DNA from: Gammaproteobacteria bacterium
Lineage (GTDB): Bacteria; Pseudomonadota; Gammaproteobacteria; Arenicellales; Spongiicolonaceae
Assembly: GCA_007570945.1 (NCBI GenBank)
Contig: RKSH01000231.1
Span: 1 to 12,572 of the forward strand
Length of the DNA stretch: 12,572 nt
Direction of reading: 5' to 3'
In this document: piece after piece, positions 1-6,449 of the stretch
How the letters are laid out: each line of letters opens with the position of its first letter
Numbering within the stretch: the stretch's first letter is position 1
Position numbers and translations under genes: made by a program
Notes under the pieces: generated by a model
What the model was told of the DNA's origin: nothing
The model's input: only the letters and a program-made list of their open reading frames with translations
Databases searched by the model: none

Positions 1-223
1 ACCCGCCCCAGTCTTTCGGATGAAACCCGCCGCGCGAAAAGAACGCCGCATAACAATACGTGCAGCCGAAAGAACAGCCGTTGTACGGATTCAGGGTGAA
101 GTCGTATTCACTTAAAAAACCGCCGGCGCGAGTTAAAATGGCGCGGGCATTTTCATAAAACACGGCCGCGCTTCCCGCCCTGCCGGGGTTGCCTGCTTGA
201 CGGGCGGCCGCATTAAGATACAT
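1..223 (-). CDS. Radical SAM protein, SPL/PA0069-like (N-terminal fragment)
   Basis: This is the first 74 codons of a minus-strand gene that runs off the left edge. The start is the ATG whose complement lies at 221-223. The reading frame contains NPYNGCSFGCTYCYAAFF, giving the CX3CX2C radical SAM iron-sulphur motif at Cys50, Cys54 and Cys57. The NPYxGCxxxC-YCY context, preceded by SEYDFTL, is characteristic of the spore-photoproduct-lyase-like/PA0069 (Rv2578c) group of radical SAM proteins. Family members bind a [4Fe-4S] cluster and cleave S-adenosylmethionine; the substrate of this group is generally unknown and cannot be read from this fragment. No clear Shine-Dalgarno precedes the ATG. The gene diverges from the acyl-CoA ligase across only 29 bp, so the two promoters must overlap. 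The family call is solid; the exact subfamily is less certain because only the N-terminus is present. Confidence 0.8.
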   Translation of the reverse strand, partial: MYLNAAARQAGNPGRAGSAAVFYENARAILTRAGGFLSEYDFTLNPYNGCSFGCTYCYAAFFSRGGFHPKDWGG

Positions 224-224
224 T
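197..224 (+). promoter_or_regulatory. Possible sigma70-type promoter for the acyl-CoA ligase
   Basis: TTGACG at 197-202 (5 of 6 consensus -35) is followed after 16 bp by TACATT at 219-224 (4 of 6 consensus -10). This would start transcription near 231 and leave a leader of about 22 nt before the ATG at 253, with the purine run GGGAAAG at 241-247 as a weak ribosome site. The elements lie inside the start of the divergent radical SAM gene. A competing -10 candidate is TAGAAT at 230-235, which has no good -35 partner. The assignment is tentative. Confidence 0.3.
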
Positions 225-252
225 TGGCATAGAATTTGACGGGAAAGCGCTC

Positions 253-2052
253 ATGTCAAGTTCCAAGTCCGCGAAAAAAATGAACCGCCGCCCCAAACGC
301 GAAAGCCGCGCCGCCACCGACATTATCGCCGCCGGGCCGGCCGCGACGTTGTCCGGGTTGTTTGCCGAGCGGGTGGCGCGCTCGCCGCACAAGGTTGCGT
401 TCCACGAGTTTGACGCCGCCGCCGGGCAATGGAAAAGTTTTTCATGGGGCGATGTGGCGCATGAGGCGGCGCGCTGGCAGGCGGCGTTTCGGGAGATGGA
501 ACTGGCCGCCGGTGAGCGCGTTGCGCTTTTGCATCCCAACAGCCGCCACTGGGCGGCGGTGGACCAGGCGGCGCTGGGCCTCAATCTGGTGGTGGTGCCG
601 CTGTATGTGGACGACCGTGCGAGCAACCTGGTTTACATTCTCCGCCACACCGAGGCGCGCGCGCTGGTGGTGCAGCGGCATGAGCAATGGCGGCACATCA
701 GTGAGGAGAGCGACGACTCGCTGCCGTCCATCGCCCGGGTTTTTGTGGTGGACGGCGGCGGTGAGGGGGAGGGCGACGGCCGCGTGCGCTTTGCGCAACA
801 CCTGCCGGCCGGCGCCGGCAGCATCACCACCCACCGCGGCGACCCCCACAGTCTGGCCAGCATTGTGTACACCTCCGGCACCACCGGCCGGCCCAAGGGC
901 GTGATGCTGAGCCACGCCAACATCCTGTGGAATGTGCACGGCAGCCTGCAGAAAATTAAAATCCGCACCGATGATTTGTTTCTTTCCTTTCTGCCGCTGT
1001 CGCACACGTTTGAGCGCAGCGTGGGCCACTACCTGCCGGTGATGGCCGGCGCCGAGGTGGCCTTCAACCGTTCCATTGAGCAACTCGCCGACGACCTGCG
1101 CGAGATGCGCCCCACCGTTTTAATTGCGGTGCCGCGAATCTTTGAGCGCGTGCAGCGCAAAATCGCCGCGCAACTGGACGCCGGCCCGCGCCTGCGCAAG
1201 ATTATTTTTCGCCTTGCGGTGGCCGTCGGCTGGCGGAAATTTTTGCACCGCCAGGGCCGCGGCTGGTGGACGCCGGATGCGCTGCTGTGGCCGCTCATCG
1301 GCAAACCGGTGGCGCGCACAATCGCGGCGGCCCTCGGCGGCCGGCTGCGGCTCGCCGTTTGCGGCGGCGCGCCGCTGGCCTTTCATGTGTCGCGCACCTT
1401 TCTCGCCCTCGGCGTGGACCTCTGCCAGGGCTACGGCCTCACCGAGTCGGCGCCGGTGCTCAGCTCCAACACCCCGGCCGCCAACCGCCCGCGCAGCATC
1501 GGCAAGCCCCTGGGCAATGTGCAACTCCGCATCGGCGAGGGCGAGGAACTGCTGGCGCGCGGCCCCAATATCATGCGCGGCTACTGGCGCGACGAGGCCG
1601 CCACCCGCGCCGCCTTCACCGGCGGCGGTGGCGACCGCTGGCTGCGCACCGGCGACTGCGCGCGCCTGGACGCCGACGGCTACGTCTACATCACCGGCCG
1701 GCGCAAGGAAATTTTGGTGCTGTCCACCGGCGAGAAGATTCCGCCGGCCGACATGGAGGCCGCAATCGGCGAGGACCCGCTGTTTGAACAGGTGATGGTG
1801 ATTGGCGAGGCCAAACCGTTCCTCGCCGCCCTGGCCGTGGTGGCCGAGGCGGCGCCGGCGGAGGTTTTGCTGGCGCGCATTGCCGCCCGCACCCGCCGCT
1901 TCCCCGGCTACGCCCGCATCCGCAAGGTGAGCGCGTCCACCGAGCCGTGGACGGTGCAAAACGGCCTGCTCACCCCCACCCTCAAACTCAAGCGCGCCAA
2001 CATCCTGCAGCAGTTTGAGGCGGAGGTGGAGGAAATGTACGCCGGGCACTGA
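253..2052 (+). CDS. Long-chain fatty-acid--CoA ligase (AMP-forming)
   Basis: A 599-residue member of the ANL adenylate-forming superfamily that activates fatty acids to acyl-adenylates and transfers them to coenzyme A. Motifs in order: the ATP/phosphate-binding loop YTSGTTGRPKG at residues 206-216; FLPLSHTFER near 246-255, typical of long-chain/FAA1-like enzymes; GYGLTESAPVLSSN at 393-406; RTGD at 465-468, where Asp binds the AMP ribose; the hinge/GRRKEILVLSTGEKI region at 482-496; and the C-terminal LTPTLKLKR (573-581), which carries the adenylation lysine. Length and motif order match the roughly 600-residue bacterial long-chain ligases with the FAA1-type LTPT(F/L)KLKR tail. The N-terminal 25 residues are basic and probably an extension. 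No membrane segment is evident, so a cytoplasmic or peripheral enzyme is expected. It appears to be a single-gene unit: divergent from the radical SAM gene and separated from the next gene by a repeat-bearing 138-bp spacer. Chain-length preference cannot be judged from the sequence. Confidence 0.92.
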   Translation: MSSSKSAKKMNRRPKRESRAATDIIAAGPAATLSGLFAERVARSPHKVAFHEFDAAAGQWKSFSWGDVAHEAARWQAAFREMELAAGERVALLHPNSRHWAAVDQAALGLNLVVVPLYVDDRASNLVYILRHTEARALVVQRHEQWRHISEESDDSLPSIARVFVVDGGGEGEGDGRVRFAQHLPAGAGSITTHRGDPHSLASIVYTSGTTGRPKGVMLSHANILWNVHGSLQKIKIRTDDLFLSFLPLSHTFERSVGHYLPVMAGAEVAFNRSIEQLADDLREMRPTVLIAVPRIFERVQRKIAAQLDAGPRLRKIIFRLAVAVGWRKFLHRQGRGWWTPDALLWPLIGKPVARTIAAALGGRLRLAVCGGAPLAFHVSRTFLALGVDLCQGYGLTESAPVLSSNTPAANRPRSIGKPLGNVQLRIGEGEELLARGPNIMRGYWRDEAATRAAFTGGGGDRWLRTGDCARLDADGYVYITGRRKEILVLSTGEKIPPADMEAAIGEDPLFEQVMVIGEAKPFLAALAVVAEAAPAEVLLARIAARTRRFPGYARIRKVSASTEPWTVQNGLLTPTLKLKRANILQQFEAEVEEMYAGH

Positions 2053-2077
2053 AAGGCGACGGTTGGCAGTGCAAAAA

Positions 2078-2166
2078 CGGTGGTTGCAGCGGCCGGAGCG
2101 GTGGTTTGGCTTGCAGAAACGGTGGTTGCAGTCCCGGGAACGGTGGTTTGACCTGCGGGAACGGTG
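2078..2166 (+). repeat. 21-bp direct tandem repeat, four units plus a partial fifth
   Basis: Units begin at 2078, 2099, 2120 and 2141, each exactly 21 bp, and a truncated fifth begins at 2162. Every full unit opens with CGGTGGTT and ends in purines (GGAG, GAAA or GGAA). The units alternate: 1 and 3 continue GCAG, whereas 2 and 4 continue TGRCYTGC, so a 42-bp higher-order period is visible. A related but imperfect 18-bp copy (CGGTTGGCAGTGCAAAAA) precedes them. Two helical turns per unit would put each copy on the same face of the DNA, which suits a cooperative protein-binding site, but replication-slippage expansion is an equally good explanation. Confidence 0.85.
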
Positions 2167-2177
2167 CGCGGGCGGGG

Positions 2178-2183
2178 TATAAT
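2178..2183 (+). promoter_or_regulatory. Consensus -10 box giving a leaderless exporter transcript
   Basis: A perfect TATAAT hexamer is separated from the ATG at 2191 by only 7 nt (CGGCGGC). With normal -10 to +1 spacing, transcription would start at 2190-2191, on or one base before the start codon, leaving no ribosome-binding site. No consensus -35 sits at 16-18 bp; TTGACC at 2148-2153 is 24 bp away, inside repeat unit 4. The repeats may therefore supply activator contacts. The hexamer is seen directly; promoter activity is inferred. Confidence 0.55.
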
Positions 2184-2190
2184 CGGCGGC

Positions 2191-3090
2191 ATGATTTCGG
2201 CAAGCGGGCTACGCAAAAGTTACAACGGGCGGGAGGCGGTTTGCGGGGTGGATTTTTCGGTGGCGGCGGGGGCCTGCGCCGGGCTGCTGGGGCCGAACGG
2301 GGCCGGCAAAACCACGGTAATTCGCATGATTTTGGGCCAGTCGCCGCTGTCCGGCGGCGAGTTGGCGGTATTCGGCCTGGCCATGCCGGCGGCGGCGGCG
2401 CGGGTGCGGGCGAGGACCGGGGTGGTGCCGCAACTGGACAACCTGGACCCGGACTTCACCGCCGCCGAGAATCTGGAAACCTACGCGCGCTATTTCGGCA
2501 TCAAGGCCGCGCAATTCGCCGGGCGCAAGGAGGCGCTGCTGGATTTCGCCGCCCTCGGCGGGCGCGGCGATGCGCGGATTGAAACGCTGTCCGGCGGCAT
2601 GCGGCGGCGCCTGTCCATCGCCCGGGCGCTGGTCAATGACCCGCAATTGATTGTGCTGGACGAGCCCACCACCGGGCTGGACCCGCAGGCGCGGCACCTG
2701 ATTTGGGCGCGGTTGCGGCGGTTGCGGCAGCAGGGCAAAACCATGCTGCTGACCACCCACTACATGGAGGAGGCGGAGCGGCTGTGCGACGAGGTGTTCA
2801 TCATGGACGCCGGCCGCATTATCGCCCGCGGCGCGCCGAAGGAATTAATCCGCCGCACGGTGGAGCCGCATGTGTTTGAGGTGGAGGCGGCGGCCGAAGC
2901 GGCGACTGCCGCGGCCCAAGCGGCGGGCGCGCGGGTGGAAACGGTGGGCGATGTGCTGCTGGCGTATACCGCGGAACCGGAAGCGGTGGCGGCGGCGTTG
3001 AAAACGATGGCCGGGCCCGGCGTACTGCGGCGGCCGGCGTCGCTGGAGGATGTTTTCCTGCGGCTGACCGGGCGCGGGCTGCGCGACTGA
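2191..3090 (+). CDS. ABC-2 exporter ATP-binding protein, NodI/DrrA-like
   Basis: A 299-residue ATPase subunit that energises a membrane exporter by binding and hydrolysing ATP on the cytoplasmic face. Visible motifs: Walker A GPNGAGKT at 34-41, Q-loop Gln81, signature LSGGMRRRLSIARAL at 133-147, Walker B LIVLDEPTTGLDP at 153-165, and switch His190 in TTHYMEEAERL. The one-domain architecture with a C-terminal alpha/beta extension (from about residue 220), plus GLLGPNGAGKTT and THYMEEAERLCD, is typical of the NodI/DrrA/CcmA group, whose partners are ABC-2 permeases. I chose ATG 2191 because it places the canonical beta strand (MISASGLRKSY) at the N-terminus; an in-frame GTG at 2164 would sit upstream of the -10 box. 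The permease starts within its stop codon (TGATG). Substrates of the group range from lipo-oligosaccharides to drugs; none can be assigned here. Confidence 0.9.
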   Translation: MISASGLRKSYNGREAVCGVDFSVAAGACAGLLGPNGAGKTTVIRMILGQSPLSGGELAVFGLAMPAAAARVRARTGVVPQLDNLDPDFTAAENLETYARYFGIKAAQFAGRKEALLDFAALGGRGDARIETLSGGMRRRLSIARALVNDPQLIVLDEPTTGLDPQARHLIWARLRRLRQQGKTMLLTTHYMEEAERLCDEVFIMDAGRIIARGAPKELIRRTVEPHVFEVEAAAEAATAAAQAAGARVETVGDVLLAYTAEPEAVAAALKTMAGPGVLRRPASLEDVFLRLTGRGLRD

Positions 3091-3851
3091 TGGCCATGGG
3101 GTTTGCGATGCTTGCGGTGTGGCGGCGCAACTTTCTGGTGTGGCGGCGGCTGCTGGGGCCCAGTCTGGTGCTGAATATCGGCGAGCCGTTTTTAATCCTG
3201 GTCGGGCTGGGTTTCGGCGTCGGTCATTTCATCCGCGAAGTGGGCGGGATGAGTTATCTGGATTTCGTCGCCTCCGGCATCATCGCCTCCTCGGCCATGT
3301 TCACCGCCAGTTACGAGGCGCTGTGGTCGGTGTACACGCGCATGGTGCCGCAGCGCACGTACGAGGCGCTGCTGGCGACGCCGCTGGGGGTGGCGGACAT
3401 CATGCTCGGCGAGGTTTTGTGGTGCGCCACCAAGTGCACTTTCACCGGCGCCTGCATTCTGCTGGTGGTTTCGCTGTTCGGCAGTGTGCATGGCCCGGGG
3501 GTGCTGCTGGCGCTGCCGGTGGTTTTTGTCAGCGGCGTGTGCTTTGCCTCCATGGCCATGGTGGTGACGACGCGGGCGCGCAGTTACGACTTTTTTTCCT
3601 ACTACCTGACGCTGTTCATCACGCCCATGTTCGTGTTTTGCGGCGTGTTCTACCCGGTGGAGGTGCTGCCGCCGGCGGCCGCGGCGGTGGCGCAGTGGCT
3701 GCCGCTGACCCATGCCATCGCGCTGTTGCGGCCGCTGGTGGTGGGACAGCCGTTGACGCAGCCGCTGCTGCACTTTGCGGTGCTGCTGGTCTACACCGCG
3801 GCGTCGCTGTGGGTCGCGCTGAAGTTTGCGCGGCGGCGCCTGTTGGTGTGA
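3090..3851 (+). CDS. ABC-2 type permease, NodJ-like
   Basis: A 253-residue integral membrane protein, the channel-forming partner of the ATPase immediately upstream. About six hydrophobic segments can be picked out, roughly at residues 24-45, 57-76, 103-130, 137-160, 170-190 and 225-245. The C-terminal half contains SYDFFSYYLTLFITPMFVF, then GVFYPVEVLP and WLPLTHAIALLRPLV. This is the pattern of the NodJ/ABC2 family, in which an F-x-F-x-G-V-F-(F/Y)-P loop precedes PLTHA. The length is normal for NodJ. The start ATG overlaps the stop of the ATPase gene, indicating translational coupling and equal expression; an alternative ATG lies two codons later. Its own stop overlaps the start of sfsA. The exported compound is unknown. 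Confidence 0.88.
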   Translation: MAMGFAMLAVWRRNFLVWRRLLGPSLVLNIGEPFLILVGLGFGVGHFIREVGGMSYLDFVASGIIASSAMFTASYEALWSVYTRMVPQRTYEALLATPLGVADIMLGEVLWCATKCTFTGACILLVVSLFGSVHGPGVLLALPVVFVSGVCFASMAMVVTTRARSYDFFSYYLTLFITPMFVFCGVFYPVEVLPPAAAAVAQWLPLTHAIALLRPLVVGQPLTQPLLHFAVLLVYTAASLWVALKFARRRLLV

Positions 3852-4549
3852 GCGTCTACCCCATGCCGCGCTTGTACCGCGGCAAAATTTTGCGGCGTTA
3901 CCAAAGATTCCTCGCCGATGTGCAACTGGCCCGGGGCGGCGTCGTCACCGCCCACTGCCCCAACACCGGCGCCATGACCGCCTGCTGGAAGCCGGGCGCG
4001 CCGGCGCAACTCTCCCACAGCAAAAACCCCGGGCGCAAATTCCCCTACACGCTGGAGCGCGTGGACATGGGCGGCGGCTGGATCGGGGTGAACACCGTGC
4101 GGGTGAACCACATCATCGCCCACGCCCTCACCCACGGCCGCATCCCGCAACTGGCCGGCTACCGTGAGATGCGGCGCGAGGCGGCGTTCCAATCGCCGGG
4201 CCTGGCGCCGGCGCGGTTTGATTTTTGCCTGCGCGGCAAAAACCGCGCCGCGGCCTTTGTTGAGGTTAAAAACGCGACGCTGTTGGCGGGCGACAGCGTG
4301 CAGTTTCCCGACGCCGTCAGCCTGCGCGGCCGCAAGCACCTGCAACTGCTGATGCGCGCCAAAAAACTGGGCCATCGCGCGGTGGTGCTGTTTGCCGTCA
4401 GTCGCCCGGAAGGCGGCCACTTCACCCCGGCCCGCGCCATCGACCCCGGATACGCCGACACTCTGGAGCAGGCCGCCGCCATGGGCGTTGAAATTATCGC
4501 CGTCCGCCTGCGGCACACCGCGCGCGGGGTGGAATGCGTGAGTCGCTGA
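3848..4549 (+). CDS. sfsA: SfsA, sugar fermentation stimulation protein homologue
   Basis: A 233-residue protein matching the SfsA family along its whole length. Diagnostic stretches are RRYQRFLADV (16-25), AHCPNTGAMTACWKPG (35-50), the RKFPYTLE segment, VNTVRVN (81-87), FVEVKNATLL (137-146), FPDAVSLRGRKHLQLL (153-168) and RAVVLFAV (177-184). The E-V-K centre and the nearby acidic residues resemble a nuclease-like fold, and SfsA has been discussed as a DNA-binding regulator of maltose metabolism in E. coli; its molecular activity is not settled. The start is the GTG at 3848, which overlaps the permease stop TGA; an ATG five codons later (3863) is a realistic alternative and would still keep the conserved N-terminus. 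There is no intergenic space with the exporter, so the three genes should be one transcript. A functional link between them is not evident. Confidence 0.93.
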   Translation: MSVYPMPRLYRGKILRRYQRFLADVQLARGGVVTAHCPNTGAMTACWKPGAPAQLSHSKNPGRKFPYTLERVDMGGGWIGVNTVRVNHIIAHALTHGRIPQLAGYREMRREAAFQSPGLAPARFDFCLRGKNRAAAFVEVKNATLLAGDSVQFPDAVSLRGRKHLQLLMRAKKLGHRAVVLFAVSRPEGGHFTPARAIDPGYADTLEQAAAMGVEIIAVRLRHTARGVECVSR

Positions 4550-4636
4550 GGCGGAAGTGACGGTTGCAGTGCACGGAATGGTGATGCGGCCGGTGACCAT
4601 GACGGCGGCGGCGGGGGGCGGTGTTATACTGCCGCC
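4550..4636. other. 87-bp intergenic spacer upstream of the envelope gene cluster
   Basis: This spacer separates sfsA from the eight-gene cluster and is the only gap of more than 5 bp between 2191 and the right edge. Its 5' part (GTGACGGTTGCAGTGCA at 4556-4572, then GGTGATGCGGCCGG) matches the start of the 2053-2190 spacer with a few substitutions and gaps. Its 3' part is a GGC-rich run leading into a -10 box. No terminator hairpin for sfsA is obvious, so some readthrough from the exporter operon is possible. Confidence 0.5.
4622..4630 (+). promoter_or_regulatory. Extended -10 promoter element giving a leaderless cluster transcript
   Basis: TGTTATACT at 4622-4630 is an extended -10 (TGn followed by TATACT, 5 of 6 consensus). 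It ends 6 nt before the ATG at 4637, so transcription is predicted to begin exactly at the A of the start codon. There is no Shine-Dalgarno in the intervening GCCGCC. No -35 consensus is visible at the usual distance, which extended -10 promoters tolerate. The layout duplicates the promoter in front of the ABC exporter. Confidence 0.55.
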
Positions 4637-5212
4637 ATGACATGCACAGTGCATCTTTGTGCGCGGGCCGCCGTTGTCCTGCTGTTGTCTTTGGCGCCGG
4701 CGGCGTGGGGGCAAATCGGCGACGACTGCACCGAGGTGGAAATCCATTATGAGGACGACGCCGCGCTGACCAAGGCGGAAAAATTGGCGTTGATGGAGCG
4801 GGCTTTTCAGGAATCGCTGAGCCGCTACTCGCACTGCCAGAATTCCTCCGGCGGCGGCGCGCAATCCGGCGCCTCCTCCTCCATTGCCGGCACCGAGGGT
4901 GAGGGCAAGGGTGAGGGTGAGGGCGGCGCCGATGCGGCGGCATCATCGGCCTCAGCCTCGGTTTCCGGAACCGAAACCGCCGCCCCCGAAGAAAAAGAAT
5001 CCGCGCAAACCGCCGCCGCCGCACAGCAGCCGGGCGGTGACTCCGGCGGCAAACTCCCGGAAGATATTCCGCCGGCCGACAACGACGACATTGTGGCGGC
5101 GCAAATTCGCGCCGCCGCCATGGCCGAATCGGATCCCGAAGCCAAGGCCGCGCTGTGGAACGAGTACCGCAAATACAAAGGCCTGCCAACCGTTGACGAG
5201 GAATCCCAATGA
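4637..5212 (+). CDS. Small exported protein with low-complexity linker, function unknown
   Basis: A 191-residue protein that I do not recognise. Residues 1-25 form a Sec signal peptide: a hydrophobic core AAVVLLLSLAPAA and likely cleavage after AWG, before Gln26. The mature part has a short N-terminal region with acidic and helical character (26-66) and two cysteines, Cys31 and Cys67, that could form a disulphide in the periplasm. A Ser/Gly/Ala/Glu-rich linker follows (about 70-140), including five EG/KG dipeptides at 87-96 encoded by a 6-bp repeat. The C-terminal helix-prone segment contains DDIVAAQIRAAAMAESDPEAKAALWNEYRKYKG. Two small helical modules joined by a flexible tether suggest a periplasmic adaptor. 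Its stop overlaps the ATG of the lipoprotein gene (ATGA). It is first in the cluster, directly behind the extended -10 element, and has no ribosome site of its own. Confidence 0.7.
   Translation: MTCTVHLCARAAVVLLLSLAPAAWGQIGDDCTEVEIHYEDDAALTKAEKLALMERAFQESLSRYSHCQNSSGGGAQSGASSSIAGTEGEGKGEGEGGADAAASSASASVSGTETAAPEEKESAQTAAAAQQPGGDSGGKLPEDIPPADNDDIVAAQIRAAAMAESDPEAKAALWNEYRKYKGLPTVDEESQ
4895..4924 (+). repeat. 6-bp tandem repeat (GAGGGY), five units, inside a coding region
   Basis: Five consecutive hexamers (GAGGGT, GAGGGC, AAGGGT, GAGGGT, GAGGGC) encode EGEGKGEGEG in the linker of the small exported protein. Gain or loss of units changes linker length by two residues without shifting the frame. 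Confidence 0.7.
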
Positions 5213-6444
5213 ACAACAAAACTCTCTGCGCGCTTTTTGCCGCATTCACTTTTCTGGCCGGCTGCGCCACCGGCGACGGCGTGGTCAAGGTCGGGCCGGG
5301 TTATGACGGCGGCGGCGCGGTTAAAGTGGGGCCCGGCGCCGCCGCCAGCACAGCCAAAACACCGCCGGCCGCATATGCCGGCACCCGGCTGGATGTGATT
5401 GTGCCGGTGTTTGACCCGGGCCTGCCGACCGACTCGGACAAGTACGAAAAGCAGGGCATCTGGCCCGAATTGCGCCGCGCCGAGGCCAACAAATTCGCGC
5501 TCAACATGAAACATGCGCTGGAGGACACCAAAACTTTCGGCGCCGTGCGGGTGGCCCCGGATGCATCCGCCAGCGGTGATTTGTACGTGCTCGGCAAAAT
5601 CCTGAAATCCAACGGTGAAGACGTACAGTTCAGCCTGCAGGTGGCGGACATTTCCGGCCGCCAGTGGATGAACAAAATCTACCGCCACCGGGTCAAGGAA
5701 CGGTTCCACAAAGACCTGCGCAACAAGGGCAAGGACGCCTATCAGCCGATCTTCACGCGCGCCGCGGAGGACATTGCAAAGTTGCTGCGCCGCAAAAAGG
5801 ACGCCGAGTTGGCCGAGTTGCGCGCCGTCACCGAGATGCGCTTTGCGCAATCTTTTGCGGCGGACGCGTTCGACGATTATTTGCGCGAGAGCGGCGGCGT
5901 CACCAAACTCAACGGCCTGCCGGACGAGAATGATCCCATGCTGAACCGCACCCGCGCCGTCCGCGTGCGCGACAGTCTTTTTATTGACAACATGCAAGGT
6001 CATTACGAAAGTTTCGACCGCAAAATGAGCGAAAGTTACGCCGTGTGGCAGGCCGCGGCGCTCACCGAGGCCAAAGCCGCGCGCAAGGCGAAAAAGAAAT
6101 CCATCGTGCAGGGCATCGCCGGCGCCGCCGTTCTCATCGGCGGCGTTGCGGCCGCGGCCAGCACCGATAACCCCGTTGCGGCCGATGCGGCGGCGCTGGC
6201 CGGCGGTATTGCCGGCGGTGCGCTGTTGGGGGCCAGTTTTCACAACAGCGCGCAGGCCAAAGTGCACCGCGAGGCGCTGGCCGAACTCGGCGAATCCATC
6301 GACATTGAACTGGCGCCGCAGGTGGTGGAGTTTGAGGGCAAAACCGAAAAACTCACCGGCGATGCGGCCGAGCAGTTTGCCCAGTGGCGCGCTTTTTTGC
6401 AGCGCATATACGAACAGGAAGCGACGCCCGAAACCCAACTGTAA
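5209..6444 (+). CDS. Outer-membrane type lipoprotein with glycine-rich hydrophobic segment, function unknown
   Basis: A 411-residue lipoprotein. The N-terminus has a short positive n-region, a hydrophobic core and the lipobox LAGC, giving lipidated Cys19; Ala at +2 predicts sorting to the outer membrane. A duplicated VKVGPG motif (26-31 and 38-43) lies in the following linker. Residues 58-195 form a mixed alpha/beta domain (LDVIVPVFDPGLP, GDLYVLGKILKS, FSLQVADISGRQW, AAEDIAKLL), loosely reminiscent of the TolB N-terminal or CsgG-like folds found in envelope lipoproteins. This is a resemblance only. Residues 198-297 look helical and charged. Residues 298-345 are hydrophobic and rich in Gly and Ala (IVQGIAGAAVLIGGVAAAA, then ALAGGIAGGALLGASF), like a glycine-zipper hairpin that could insert into a membrane or oligomerise. 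GAGGA at 5196-5200 provides a good ribosome site, and the start overlaps the previous stop. It probably acts as the outer-membrane anchor of the cluster. Confidence 0.75.
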   Translation: MNNKTLCALFAAFTFLAGCATGDGVVKVGPGYDGGGAVKVGPGAAASTAKTPPAAYAGTRLDVIVPVFDPGLPTDSDKYEKQGIWPELRRAEANKFALNMKHALEDTKTFGAVRVAPDASASGDLYVLGKILKSNGEDVQFSLQVADISGRQWMNKIYRHRVKERFHKDLRNKGKDAYQPIFTRAAEDIAKLLRRKKDAELAELRAVTEMRFAQSFAADAFDDYLRESGGVTKLNGLPDENDPMLNRTRAVRVRDSLFIDNMQGHYESFDRKMSESYAVWQAAALTEAKAARKAKKKSIVQGIAGAAVLIGGVAAAASTDNPVAADAAALAGGIAGGALLGASFHNSAQAKVHREALAELGESIDIELAPQVVEFEGKTEKLTGDAAEQFAQWRAFLQRIYEQEATPETQL

Positions 6445-6449
6445 GGCTG

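Larger units (their letters stand above)
2053..2190. other. 138-bp intergenic spacer with tandem repeats and a start-proximal -10 box
   Basis: The spacer between the acyl-CoA ligase and the ABC exporter holds four 21-bp repeat units at 2078-2161, plus a TATAAT box at 2178-2183 next to the start codon. The first 40 bp (GCGACGGTTGGCAGTGCA and onward) resemble the beginning of the other spacer at 4550-4636 (GTGACGGTTGCAGTGCA). I see no convincing stem-loop followed by a T-run that would serve as an intrinsic terminator. The reading frames that cross it are products of the repeats and show no protein-like features. Confidence 0.6.

Noticed and set aside
2078..2166. CRISPR array
   Set aside because: The 21-bp units are contiguous direct repeats without spacers, and no cas genes are present.
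2164..2190. GTG start at 2164 for the ABC ATPase
   Set aside because: It lies upstream of the -10 box and adds MRGRGIIGG, which is not part of the ABC fold; ATG 2191 begins the first strand.
2106..2582. Gly/Cys-rich protein on the + strand across the spacer and exporter gene
   Set aside because: The N-terminal pattern (NGGC, GGLAC) is just the 21-bp repeat read in one frame; the rest is out of frame with the clear ABC ATPase.
3119..3847. Long upstream extension of the SfsA reading frame
   Set aside because: This part is a shadow of the NodJ-like permease, composed of Gly/Ala/Arg/His-rich residues without family similarity. SfsA homology begins only near 3863.
4825..6438. 537-codon minus-strand open frame
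   Set aside because: It lies opposite the lipoprotein and the small exported protein, both of which have signal sequences, lipobox and good starts. The frame arises from high GC content and shows no motifs.
6384..6449. Earlier GTG start for the TPR-PEGA protein
   Set aside because: It would overlap the lipoprotein gene by 61 nt and put 22 extra residues before the membrane anchor; ATG 6450 has a ribosome site and the expected basic N-terminus.
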